Source: Bacillus pseudomycoides
GTDB lineage: Bacteria > Bacillota > Bacilli > Bacillales > Bacillaceae_G
DNA length: 64,000 nt
Direction of reading: 5' to 3'
Assembly (NCBI RefSeq): GCF_022811845.1
Contig: NZ_CP064266.1
Span: forward strand, 2,294,001-2,358,000
Of the stretch, positions 33,747 to 41,790 are shown in pieces. Made by a program: the position numbers and the translations under genes. How positions within the stretch are numbered: position 1 is the first letter of the stretch; each line of letters starts with the position of its first letter. The notes under the pieces are model-generated. The model was not told the origin of the DNA. It worked only from the letters and a program-made list of their open reading frames with translations, and did not search any database.

Positions 33747-33777
33747 AAGAGCTTGCTGGTGTAGCAAGCTCTTTTTT
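33746..33777 (+). terminator. terminator after the small membrane peptide gene
   Basis: AAAGAGCTTGCT / AGCAAGCTCTTT with T6. Confidence 0.9.
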
Positions 33778-34147
33778 AGTGTGTTGGGAAACAGGGGGAT
33801 AGCTGCCTTCTGTTTTTGTCGTTGTTTGTCGGAGCGTCGATATCCTTTGTTGAAATGGACAAAACGTATTTTTTGTACTCAAAAAAAGGGAAACGTAAAG
33901 TAGATTTGAGTTAGTTTCAAATTCTAGCCAAATAAAACATCGGAATGATAATCCCATAGTTAGTAAAATGATTGTTGAGAGCAGTTAACCTCTGATAAAC
34001 TTAAGTTATCAGAATTTTCTGTGCTAATGATCGTTTGATGTTTCGTTAAAGCATAGGGTTGTGGAATAAGCATAAGAAAATTTCACTAAGTAATAACCGA
34101 ATTTAGAAGAGGACGGAACTATTAAATGGGAAATGGGGATTATCTAA
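33778..34147. other. intergenic region before the double GNAT gene
   Basis: The only structure seen is the dyad CTGATAA / TTATCAG at 33992-34012 with a 7-nt centre, a possible operator. No gene is visible. Confidence 0.45.
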
Positions 34148-34990
34148 ATGATACGTGTTTATAAGGAAAAAGAGGATAAGATCAGTATATTAAATCTAAT
34201 AAAAAGTATGGGGATAGAAGAAGAGGTAGGTTCTCTAGATGATATTGTCCTAAATTCTACGCAATTTCTTCTATATGAACAAAATGGAATTGAAGGGTTC
34301 TCATACTCATCTGTCTATACAAATAGTGCTGGAGAGTCTATTGCTCAAATCAGTGTTTATGTAGAACCAGATTCCCGTTTCAAAGGTATTGGTTCTACAT
34401 TATATAAAGCAATGGAAGAGGTAATTTCTGAAACGAAGCCGGATTTTGTATGTGTTTATATGAGAGTCGAATCAGAAAACCCTATTGGTTTTGCTAAGAA
34501 AATGAGGTTTGAAAAATGGTGGGGTTCACTTGAATCGGTATACAAGGGGGGCACTTTTCCTAAAATAGACATTGAGTTTATTAAATATGAAGATAGATTT
34601 TTTGACCAGTTTGTAAAAATGGTACAGGAATGTTATTACGAGTTGCACGAAAAGAATGATATTAAACCTTACCTTGCGCCAGAAGACGGTGTGAAAACAT
34701 ACAAATTAAACAATAAAAATAATGTATATTTGGTGTTAGAAGATGAACAAATTGTTGCATCAGTTACTACTGGAGAAGGGATATTAGATAACTTAATGGT
34801 TGCGCCAAGTCACCAAGGAAAGGGATATGGACGTAAGGCTTTACAATTCGGTATGAACGAGATGTTAGAAGAAGGATACGAAGAAATTCGAATATGTTTT
34901 TTAGAGGGAAATGAAAGTGCTGAGAGATTGTACACATCTTTAGGCTTTAAGCCGCTTCATAATACACAAGTTTATCGAAAGTTTTTGTAA
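34148..34990 (+). CDS. protein with two GNAT acetyltransferase domains
   Basis: A 280-residue protein with tandem GNAT domains. The first (about 1-140) has YVEPDSRFKGIGSTLYKAM and the second (about 150-280) has VAPSHQGKGYGRKALQFGM and YTSLGFKPLH. Both keep the R/Q-x-x-G-x-G acetyl-CoA loop. The substrate is unknown; tandem GNATs of this size in Bacillus include mycothiol-synthase-like and antibiotic-modifying enzymes. The spacing to GGGGAT before the ATG is acceptable. It is monocistronic with its own terminator. Confidence 0.8.
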   Translation: MIRVYKEKEDKISILNLIKSMGIEEEVGSLDDIVLNSTQFLLYEQNGIEGFSYSSVYTNSAGESIAQISVYVEPDSRFKGIGSTLYKAMEEVISETKPDFVCVYMRVESENPIGFAKKMRFEKWWGSLESVYKGGTFPKIDIEFIKYEDRFFDQFVKMVQECYYELHEKNDIKPYLAPEDGVKTYKLNNKNNVYLVLEDEQIVASVTTGEGILDNLMVAPSHQGKGYGRKALQFGMNEMLEEGYEEIRICFLEGNESAERLYTSLGFKPLHNTQVYRKFL

Positions 34991-35032
34991 ATGAAACATT
35001 CATTATTCCACAATCGGTGGGGTTAATGGAAC

Positions 35033-35065
35033 AAGGGAACTCAATAAGAGGAGTTCCCTTTCTTT
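35033..35065 (+). terminator. terminator after the double GNAT gene
   Basis: AAGGGAACTC / GAGTTCCCTT followed by TCTTTATCTT. Confidence 0.8.
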
Positions 35066-35130
35066 ATCTTGAAAAATAACAACATTGCTTAACATAGCTT
35101 TTTGGATAGACAAATCCATATTGATTTTTC

Positions 35131-35292
35131 AACAGTCCAGTTATGACTATGAAAGAGAAAAAAAGACTCCTACTCATTTTCTCTCTTTGTTTTCACTTGG
35201 CATGGGGATAAAAAAGCCCTGGCCGCATCTGTGCATGATTGGATCTTCTCTCCCATCTAAAAAAGAATGGTTTTCAATTTATATTCATATAG
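35131..35292 (+). repeat. dispersed hairpin repeat, copy R3, abutting bcr1
   Basis: It reads CAGTTATGACTATGAAAG, CTCTCTTTGTTTTCACTTGG, CCCTGGCCGCATCTGTGCATG, TCTCTCCCATCTAAAAAAG. The bcr1 copy B starts at the next base, so the two elements form a composite block. Confidence 0.8.
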
Positions 35293-35449
35293 ATAAAGTG
35301 AAACTTTAATCAGCGGGGGTTTTCTTCATCCCCCACTGATTATTAGTTGAACCAATCGGGCTTTTACGGGGAGTTGATCCTCCACCTAACTTCTTTGCTT
35401 TCGCTGAATTTTGAGGTGAGGGTCTTACTGCCCGTTAATGCGGGATAAA
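35293..35449 (+). repeat. bcr1 repeat, full copy B
   Basis: It is nearly identical to 3687-3843, with ATAAA at both ends (35293-35297, 35445-35449) and the same GGGGG / CCCCC and CCTCACC-type inverted repeats. It inserted at the right end of hairpin repeat R3. Confidence 0.85.
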
Positions 35450-35656
35450 GTAAGTATTGTTTTACCTTTTCCATCATAAGTGCTATATTAAAAAATGTTA
35501 CTTATTTTTTGTATGTATCGATTTTGTATCATTCTGTTTGATTATGAAAAAAAAGGATACACTAATGACGAACATTTTCATTGAAAAATTGTTCAAGATT
35601 GAATACAATCAATATAGTTTTTAAATTCCTATCTGAATACTTGGAGGACTAATGTC

Positions 35657-36454
35657 ATGAAGAAATTATTTTCAGTGCTTGCAGTAACTACATTAGCGGT
35701 TGGTATTGTAGCAGGTTGTGGCAAAGAAGAGAAAAAAGATACAGCTAATCAAGATGCATTACAACAAATTAAAAAAAGCGGTGAAATCGTTGTTGGTACA
35801 GAGGGTACATATCCACCGTTTACATTCCACGATGGAAGTGGAAAATTAACTGGATTTGACGTTGAGTTAACAGAAGAAGTTGCAAAACGTTTAGGTGTAA
35901 AACCAGTATTTAAAGAAACGCAATGGGACAGCTTACTTGCTGGGCTAGATGCAAAACGTTTTGATATGGTTGCAAACGAAGTTGGGATTCGTGAAGATCG
36001 TCAAAAGAAGTATGATTTCTCTAAACCATATATTTCTTCTTCGGCAGCACTTGTCGTTGCAAAAGATAAAGATAAGCCAGCTTCATTTACAGATATTAAA
36101 GGTTTGAAAGCTGCGCAGTCTTTAACAAGTAACTATGCGGACATTGCAAAGAAAAATGGTGCAGAAATCCAAGGTGTAGAAGGATTTAGCCAAGCGGTAG
36201 AATTACTTAACTCAGGACGTGTAGATTTCACAATTAATGACAAGTTATCAGTGTTAAACTATTTACAAACGAAAAAAGATGCAAATATTAAAATTGTAGC
36301 AACAGAAAAAGAAGCATCACAAAGTGGGTTCTTATTCCGTAAGGGTAGCGATACATTAGTACAAGAAGTAGATAAAGCGTTAGAAGATATGAAAAAAGAT
36401 GGTACGTATGACAAAATAGCGAAAAAATGGTTTGGTGAAGATGTATCTAAGTAG
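35657..36454 (+). CDS. tcyA: L-cystine ABC transporter substrate-binding lipoprotein
   Basis: A 265-residue lipoprotein. The signal peptide ends in the lipobox VAGC (Cys at about residue 21). The binding domain has VGTEGTYPPFTFHD, FKETQWDSLLAGLDAKRFD, the ligand-binding AQSLTSNY and the terminal KWFGEDVSK, which match B. subtilis TcyA (YckK) as I know it. It captures cystine outside the membrane for TcyB and TcyC. The RBS is TTGGAGGAC. The end overlaps tcyB. CymR-type control is known for this family, but no clear site is seen. Confidence 0.93.
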   Translation: MKKLFSVLAVTTLAVGIVAGCGKEEKKDTANQDALQQIKKSGEIVVGTEGTYPPFTFHDGSGKLTGFDVELTEEVAKRLGVKPVFKETQWDSLLAGLDAKRFDMVANEVGIREDRQKKYDFSKPYISSSAALVVAKDKDKPASFTDIKGLKAAQSLTSNYADIAKKNGAEIQGVEGFSQAVELLNSGRVDFTINDKLSVLNYLQTKKDANIKIVATEKEASQSGFLFRKGSDTLVQEVDKALEDMKKDGTYDKIAKKWFGEDVSK

Positions 36455-37139
36455 TGCAATCGTTACAGATCGATTATCTACATGGATAGATATCATGCAA
36501 GCATCCTTAATGCCTATGCTAGAGGGTGCTCTTTTCACGACAATCCCATTAGCGCTTATCACATTTGTGATTGGTATTATATTGGCGACACTTACGGCTT
36601 TAGCACGTATTTCAAATAGTCGCCTACTGCAATGGATCGCTCGTATCTATGTATCTATTATTCGCGGAACACCACTTCTTGTACAATTATTTATTATTTT
36701 CTATGGACTTCCAACTCTTAAAATTGAGATTGATCCATATCCAGCAGCTATTATTGGATTTTCATTAAATGTCGGTGCATATGCATCTGAAATTATTCGC
36801 GCATCCATTTTATCTATTCCAAAAGGACAATGGGAGGCAGCGTATACAATTGGGATGACATATCCACAAGCGTTAAAACGCATTATTTTACCGCAAGCAA
36901 CGCGTGTATCGATTCCACCGCTTTCAAATACATTTATTAGTTTAGTGAAGGATACTTCATTGGCATCATTAATTTTAGTAACAGAGATGTTTCGAAAAGC
37001 ACAGGAAATTGCAGCAATGAACTATGAATTTTTAATTGTTTATTTTGAAGCAGGTCTTATTTATTGGGTGATTTGTTTCTTATTATCTATCGTGCAACAA
37101 ATATTAGAAAAACGTTCAGAACGTTATACGCTTAAATAA
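36441..37139 (+). CDS. tcyB: L-cystine ABC transporter permease
   Basis: A 232-residue membrane protein with about five helices and the ABC permease EAA loop (GQWEAAYTIGMTYPQALKRI, about residues 130-150). RIYVSIIRGTPLLVQLFIIF and PPLSNTFISLVKDTSLAS are near-signature for the TcyB/His permease group. The start is uncertain: ATG 36441 overlaps tcyA by 14 bp and has only a weak RBS (GGTGAAG). The next in-frame ATG is at 36495. Confidence 0.9.
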   Translation: MYLSSAIVTDRLSTWIDIMQASLMPMLEGALFTTIPLALITFVIGIILATLTALARISNSRLLQWIARIYVSIIRGTPLLVQLFIIFYGLPTLKIEIDPYPAAIIGFSLNVGAYASEIIRASILSIPKGQWEAAYTIGMTYPQALKRIILPQATRVSIPPLSNTFISLVKDTSLASLILVTEMFRKAQEIAAMNYEFLIVYFEAGLIYWVICFLLSIVQQILEKRSERYTLK

Positions 37140-37170
37140 TAATCCTTTCATAAAAGGAGTTTTTGTTTTT

Positions 37171-37905
37171 ATGATTTCAATTCAACATTTACAAAAGAGT
37201 TTCGGTGATAACACTGTACTAAAGCATATTGATTTATCAGTGGAAAAAGGTGAGGTTGTTGTCATTATTGGACCTTCTGGATCTGGTAAGACAACATTTT
37301 TACGGTGCCTGAATGTATTAGAAACACCAAATGCAGGTATTGTTCGCATTGGTGATAAAGAGCTGGATTTCTCTAAAAAAGTAACGAAGAAAGATATTGT
37401 AAATCTTCGTACACAAACAGGTATGGTATTCCAGCATCATAATTTATTTCCTCACTTAACAGCAATCCAAAATGTAATGGAAGGGCTTGTTACAGTGAAA
37501 AAGATGGGGAAAGAAGAAGCGAAGAAGAAAGCGACATATTTCCTTGAGAAGGTTGGACTTGGTAACAAAATGGAGTTATATCCATTCCAACTATCTGGTG
37601 GCCAGCAACAACGCGTTGGAATTGCTCGTGCGCTTGCGATGGAACCAGAAGTTTTATTATTTGATGAACCAACGTCAGCGTTAGACCCAGAACTTGTACA
37701 AGAGGTCCTAAAGGTAATGAAGGAACTTGCAAAGGAAGGGATGACAATGGTAATTGTAACGCACGAAATGCGCTTTGCTCATCAAATTGCGAATCGGGTT
37801 ATCTTTATGGATGGTGGCGTTGTTGTGGAACAAGGTACACCAGAAGAAGTATTTACAAATCCAAAAGAAGAACGGACGAAAAAATTCCTACAAATGTTGC
37901 AGTAG
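37171..37905 (+). CDS. tcyC: L-cystine ABC transporter ATP-binding protein
   Basis: A 244-residue ATPase of the polar amino acid type. It shows Walker A GPSGSGKTT (about residues 34-42), Q-loop MVFQHHNLFPHLT, signature LSGGQQQRVGIARAL, Walker B VLLFDEPTSALD and the switch His in VTHEM. It powers cystine uptake with TcyA and TcyB. AAAAGGAG lies 11 nt upstream of the ATG. A strong terminator follows. Confidence 0.94.
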   Translation: MISIQHLQKSFGDNTVLKHIDLSVEKGEVVVIIGPSGSGKTTFLRCLNVLETPNAGIVRIGDKELDFSKKVTKKDIVNLRTQTGMVFQHHNLFPHLTAIQNVMEGLVTVKKMGKEEAKKKATYFLEKVGLGNKMELYPFQLSGGQQQRVGIARALAMEPEVLLFDEPTSALDPELVQEVLKVMKELAKEGMTMVIVTHEMRFAHQIANRVIFMDGGVVVEQGTPEEVFTNPKEERTKKFLQMLQ

Positions 37906-37910
37906 TAAGA

Positions 37911-37945
37911 AAGGTCTCAGGGCGAATGCCCCGAGACCTTTTTGC
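37911..37945. terminator. terminator between tcyC and the SASP gene
   Basis: AAGGTCTCAGGGC / GCCCCGAGACCTT with T5, usable on both strands. Confidence 0.92.
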
Positions 37946-37954
37946 CATATATAT

Positions 37955-38152
37955 TTATTTTTGGTATCCGCCAAGGCTTTGCTCAGCCATTGCTACTAAA
38001 CGTTTTGTAATTTCGCCACCAACAGAACCGTTTGCACGAGCTGTAGAATCTGCTCCTAATTGTACACCAAATTCTTGAGCGATTTCATATTTCATTTGAT
38101 CGATTGCTGCTGTTGCGCCTGGTACTACTAATGGATTATTTTGGTTTGCCAT
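37955..38152 (-). CDS. alpha/beta-type small acid-soluble spore protein
   Basis: A 65-residue DNA-coating spore protein. It shows the GPR protease site region (YEIAQEFGVQLGADSTARAN) and the conserved DNA-binding end GSVGGEITKRLVAMAEQ. It protects spore DNA from UV and is degraded at germination. By position among yhe genes it corresponds to B. subtilis sspB, but B. cereus strains have many such genes, so I give no symbol. AAGGAGGAT lies 9 nt before the ATG. A sigma-G promoter and a tRNA-like leader lie upstream. Confidence 0.95.
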   Translation of the reverse strand: MANQNNPLVVPGATAAIDQMKYEIAQEFGVQLGADSTARANGSVGGEITKRLVAMAEQSLGGYQK

Positions 38153-38187
38153 AGGAATATATCCTCCTTAGAGTATAGAAATTTTTT

Positions 38188-38240
38188 TGGTTGGATTAGC
38201 TGGACTTGAACCAGATGATCGCCCCCTTGGCGCCAATCCA
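38188..38240 (-). ncRNA. tRNA-like structure in the SASP leader
   Basis: On the minus strand a 7-bp acceptor-like stem (TGGATTG with TAATCCA, one G-U) encloses a short hairpin (CGCC / GGCG) and a textbook T arm, CTGG-TTCAAGT-CCAG (38214-38200), whose loop fits TTCRANT. The 3' end is followed by ACCA. The anticodon arm is missing; total length is 53 nt instead of about 76. It resembles an internally deleted tRNA, closest by eye to tRNA-Gln. It lies in the transcribed leader between the sigma-G promoter and the RBS. Confidence 0.7.
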
Positions 38241-38262
38241 TCGTTTGTGGTGAGTGTATTCA

Positions 38263-38291
38263 TAGTATGGATGTTACCTAGAAAGATATGC
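38263..38291 (-). promoter_or_regulatory. sigma-G promoter of the SASP gene
   Basis: GCATA (38291-38287) and CATACTA (38269-38263) are separated by 17 bp, matching the forespore sigma-G consensus. Transcription would start near 38256 and give a leader of about 104 nt. Confidence 0.8.
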
Positions 38292-38424
38292 GAAATAATA
38301 ATTTGTAAATTTTGTAAAAACAGTGTGGGAAATTTGAAATAAACAAGTGAGCACACGTTGTATTTTCTTTAAAGAAGGTCACACTAATCATAAATATGAA
38401 ACCTCTATGATTGGAGGAGTTGTA

Positions 38425-38670
38425 ATGGCAATATGCCCACTTTGTAATGCGTTAGAATCTCAAACATATTCTTGCCGAGTTTGTACGAATGTACTCCAAG
38501 ATTATGGGAAAGTTGTGGATTATACCGATGCTTACAGCGCATATATGGATCAAGATTTATTAACAGCAGTAGACGGTTTAACGAGGGGGAATTCGGAGCA
38601 ATATTGTGTTCATGTTTTCTATTGCGGGACATGCGGGACACAGACTGAATTAACGGTGAAATTGATATAA
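38425..38670 (+). CDS. small Cys-rich zinc-ribbon-like protein
   Basis: An 81-residue protein with CPLCN and CRVC near the N-terminus and CGTCG near the C-terminus, enough Cys for one or two metal sites. The middle is acidic (DYTDAYSAYMDQD). GGAGGAG lies 5 nt before the ATG at 38425; a longer frame to 38347 lacks an RBS. The function is unknown. It lies between two spore-related genes and ends at a terminator shared with the convergent yheC/D-like gene. Confidence 0.7.
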   Translation: MAICPLCNALESQTYSCRVCTNVLQDYGKVVDYTDAYSAYMDQDLLTAVDGLTRGNSEQYCVHVFYCGTCGTQTELTVKLI

Positions 38671-38675
38671 TGAAA

Positions 38676-38705
38676 AAACTTCCACCTATCATTTGGTGGA
38701 AGTTT
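38676..38705. terminator. bidirectional terminator
   Basis: AAACTTCCACC / GGTGGAAGTTT, shared by convergent genes. Confidence 0.85.
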
Positions 38706-40089
38706 CATCTTCTGGTAATCGCCTTTTCGAACGAGAAAGATTACTTTCTGTTAAATGTATGGCATACTCGTAAAATAACTGTCTCGTCAGTTCACCATAT
38801 TCTTGTAATTCTTCGCATTGAAAGACAGTTCTTCCAGGCTTAGAATTGGCTTCAAATAGCCAAACATTTTCGCCTGTATCTAAGCCTAAATCAAAACCAA
38901 TTTCTCCAATATTTCCTTCCATATGCTGATCTAAAATAGAACTTAGTTGCAGGGCTGCATCTGTTAATTTATTTGTGATTTGCACACGCTCCGTCGCATC
39001 AGGAAAGATATCTTGGAGTGGTTTTACTTCTCCGCCGCTATTTACATGAGTTGTCATACTGCCTTTTCCAGCAATTTTCGCAACGATGGCACTAACTCTC
39101 CAATTACCAAAACGATTTTTATTTGTGTGAATTCGAAAATCTACCGGCTGCCCACCTATACGTAATAAAACAATTCCTTGCTGGATAATAAATTGTTTTA
39201 AATCCTGTCCTTGCATAACGTGATTAATTAGTGTTTCTAAAGAGTGATACTTTCGTAATTTATTTTGTTTCCCTTCACGGTAACGACAATAATAACAGTT
39301 TTCTGCATTAGAATAAAAAATTTGATAAATGTTTCGCCCAAAACTACCGTGCACGGGTTTCATATAAACGTGTTTGTATGATGATAAGAAATGCTCTATT
39401 TGCTCGAAGTGCTGAAATGATTCTGTTTGAGGTAATAGTGAAGCGACTGTTTCTTCATTTATAAGAAGTTGGTGTATATTCCATTTGTTGAAAAATCCTG
39501 GATTAAACCATGGGATGGCGTACTTTGTTTGTAATCGTTTTTTTGCCCGAATGATAGGTTTATAAGTCTCTGCTTGTCGATTAGGTAATCGGTCGTAAAT
39601 AACATTTGGAAAAGGAACTTTACATCGCACCCAGCTTTTTTCTTTGAAAAAGTACCCATCAATCGTTTCTTCATCCCAGTTTATATGCTGTGCACCAAAT
39701 AAGAAAACAAATGGATGTAAAGAGTCTGGTGGGGTAATTAGATCCTGGAAACTGATAGAACGATTGCCAATGGGCCGAGAAGCGGATTCCGTAAAACCTG
39801 TTGTGAAAATACCGATTAGTGGTCCGAATATAAGGGTTTGATTTTGAGTGAAAGCATGTATGGCGGTCGAAGGTGGAAGTAAAAGTTCTTTCGCAATCTG
39901 TTCGCCTATTATAATTTCTTGCGCATAAGTATGATGAATTTCAATGTTTTCACATGCCACATGTCGCGATCCAAAAGAAAGAGATGCAAAGGGAGAAGTA
40001 CTCGAAAATATATAAGGCAATGTTAGCGACCTTGGATGATCAGTAGAAATTTGTAATGTGTAAATATGATCTTTCAATATAGTCGTCAC
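38689..40089 (-). CDS. YheC/YheD-family spore coat-associated ATP-grasp protein
   Basis: This 466-residue protein has an N-terminal domain (1-190) and a C-terminal ATP-grasp fold: VYMKPVHGSFGRNIYQI, QGIVLLRIGGQPVDFRIHTN, AKIAGKGSMTTHVNSGGEV, and GEIGFDLGLD with WLFEANSKPGR. It should ligate an acid to an amine or amino acid during spore coat assembly, though no substrate is known for the family. The GTG start at 40089 lies too close to AAAGGAG; the TTG at 40077 is better spaced. The neighbouring yheB- and yheA-type genes support the family assignment. Confidence 0.88.
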   Translation of the reverse strand: MTTILKDHIYTLQISTDHPRSLTLPYIFSSTSPFASLSFGSRHVACENIEIHHTYAQEIIIGEQIAKELLLPPSTAIHAFTQNQTLIFGPLIGIFTTGFTESASRPIGNRSISFQDLITPPDSLHPFVFLFGAQHINWDEETIDGYFFKEKSWVRCKVPFPNVIYDRLPNRQAETYKPIIRAKKRLQTKYAIPWFNPGFFNKWNIHQLLINEETVASLLPQTESFQHFEQIEHFLSSYKHVYMKPVHGSFGRNIYQIFYSNAENCYYCRYREGKQNKLRKYHSLETLINHVMQGQDLKQFIIQQGIVLLRIGGQPVDFRIHTNKNRFGNWRVSAIVAKIAGKGSMTTHVNSGGEVKPLQDIFPDATERVQITNKLTDAALQLSSILDQHMEGNIGEIGFDLGLDTGENVWLFEANSKPGRTVFQCEELQEYGELTRQLFYEYAIHLTESNLSRSKRRLPEDETSTK

Positions 40090-40337
40090 TCCTTTTTCAG
40101 TTACGGTGTAAATGGATGAAACCGTAATGTGCGTAAGAAACTTCTTTGGTTAGGAACTATGTAAGTGTTTTATTTGATCTATTATGTAAAAAGAGAAGAG
40201 AGAACTGCTCAATCTTTTTTTATTTCTAATGTGAAATTGCTTCAGAGCGGGTTTATTATATAGGTTACAAATATGCTTCCATATCATTATACTGTTGCTT
40301 GTATAACGATATTCTATTTTTAGATGATCAATGTTTT

Positions 40338-40465
40338 AGGGCGCGAGTTGAAAACGAAAACCTTTTCTTTTAGGTGAGAGGGAGCATCGCTATGAATAAA
40401 GTCGGTCAGAGAACTTTTTGGCCCCGTGCCAGAGCAAGTGAGTGGAGTTTTTTCTTTCGTATTGT
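40338..40465 (-). repeat. dispersed hairpin repeat, copy R4 (diverged)
   Basis: The minus strand reads CACTTGCTCTGGCACGGGGCC, TCTCTGACCGACTTTATTCA, CTCCCTCTCACCTAAAAGAA, aligning with the family but with many changes. It fills most of the gap between the yheC/D-like and yheB-like genes. Confidence 0.7.
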
Positions 40466-40527
40466 CCTTGTAATAAGTTGTAGTAAGATATAGATATATA
40501 TTTGGAGAAATGAAAGGCTGGTACAGG

Positions 40528-41664
40528 ATGAATATGTGGTTAAATATGTTAACAACAACAGGGTTAGGAGCGATCATTGGTGGATATACGAACCATTTAG
40601 CGATAAAAATGTTATTTCGCCCGCATCACCCTATTTTTATTGGAAAGTTTCAAGTACCATTCACACCAGGGTTAATTCCGAAGCGCCGCGATGAACTTGC
40701 TGTTCAATTAGGAAAAATGGTTGTGGATCACTTGTTAACGCCTGAAGGGATTGGAAAGAAATTAACAGATGAAAAATTTCAGCAAGAACTAATTCAATGG
40801 GCGCAAGTAGAGATAGATAAAGTTTTGGTGAATGAACAATCATTGCGAGGTGTTTTAGAAAAATGGGGCTTGGAGCATGTGGAAGAGAAGACAATTCAAA
40901 AAATTGAATGCATGATTGCGGAAAAAATTGATACGTTTTTATCACAATATTATACATATACGTGGGAACAGGCTTTACCTCATTCTGTTCATGAAAAAGT
41001 GGAGCAAATGATTCCGAATGTAGCATCATTTATTTTAGAAAGAGGGATAAGCTTTTTTGAAAGTGAAGAAGGGAAAGAACGACTTGCTAAAATGATTGAT
41101 GACTTTTTCGCTTCACGAGGCACATTGTTAAATTTAGTAGGGATGTTTTTAGGGAATGTAAGTTTAGTGGATCGTTTGCAGCCAGAAGTGATTAAATTTT
41201 TAAGACAAGAAGGAACGAAGGAGCTCTTAAGTGATGTCTTGCAAAAAGAGTGGGAGAAATGTAAGGGAAGAGAAGTGAAGGAAATCGAATTCTTTATTGA
41301 GAAAGACATGATTGTCAATTCACTCCTATCAACAATTAAAATAGAAGAAACTGTAAAAGGATTCTTTAATCAGTCGATTCAAAAAGTGTGTGAACCAGTT
41401 CGGGAAACAGTTGTACAAACAATGATTCCAAGCTTAGTGAAAAAGGGTTTAGCATGGGGGATAAACAATACCGAACAAATCTTGAAAAACTTACGTCTTG
41501 CAGAAATCGTACAACAAGAAGTATCTGCATTCTCAACAGAAAGATTAGAAGATCTTGTGTTATCCATTACGAAGAGTGAGCTTAAGATGATTACATATTT
41601 AGGAGCGTTATTAGGGGGAACAATTGGATTGATTCAAGGCATATTATTGCTTTTCTTAATGTAA
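40528..41664 (+). CDS. yheB: DUF445 family membrane protein YheB
   Basis: A 378-residue protein that follows B. subtilis YheB closely as I know it. It has an N-terminal helix (MLTTTGLGAIIGGYTNHLAI), the motif MLFRPHHP followed by KFQVPFTPGLIPKRRDELA, a long helical cytoplasmic or external region, and a C-terminal helix (LGALLGGTIGLIQGILLLFL). The function is unknown. I start it at the second ATG (40528) to match the family N-terminus; an ATG at 40510 is also possible behind GGAGAA. Confidence 0.9.
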   Translation: MNMWLNMLTTTGLGAIIGGYTNHLAIKMLFRPHHPIFIGKFQVPFTPGLIPKRRDELAVQLGKMVVDHLLTPEGIGKKLTDEKFQQELIQWAQVEIDKVLVNEQSLRGVLEKWGLEHVEEKTIQKIECMIAEKIDTFLSQYYTYTWEQALPHSVHEKVEQMIPNVASFILERGISFFESEEGKERLAKMIDDFFASRGTLLNLVGMFLGNVSLVDRLQPEVIKFLRQEGTKELLSDVLQKEWEKCKGREVKEIEFFIEKDMIVNSLLSTIKIEETVKGFFNQSIQKVCEPVRETVVQTMIPSLVKKGLAWGINNTEQILKNLRLAEIVQQEVSAFSTERLEDLVLSITKSELKMITYLGALLGGTIGLIQGILLLFLM

Positions 41665-41681
41665 TGAAATGAACAAACTTT

Positions 41682-41790
41682 CTTTTTAGAGAGAAGATAG
41701 AATCCAGTCATGAAAAGAACAGGAGACATCCACTGATATTCCTCTGCTCTTTTTACATAGCACGGGGTGCATGAATGTGCGTAAAGAGAC
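41682..41790. repeat. truncated hairpin repeat fragment (R5)
   Basis: TTTCTTTTTAGAGAGAAGAT, then AGAATCCAGTCATG, match the left end of minus-orientation copies (TTTCTTTTAGGTGGGAGAGAGGATCC..TCATG); the rest is lost. Confidence 0.4.

Noticed and set aside
38188..38240. A complete functional tRNA gene
   Set aside because: The anticodon arm is missing and total length is 53 nt, so it cannot decode; kept as a tRNA-like element.
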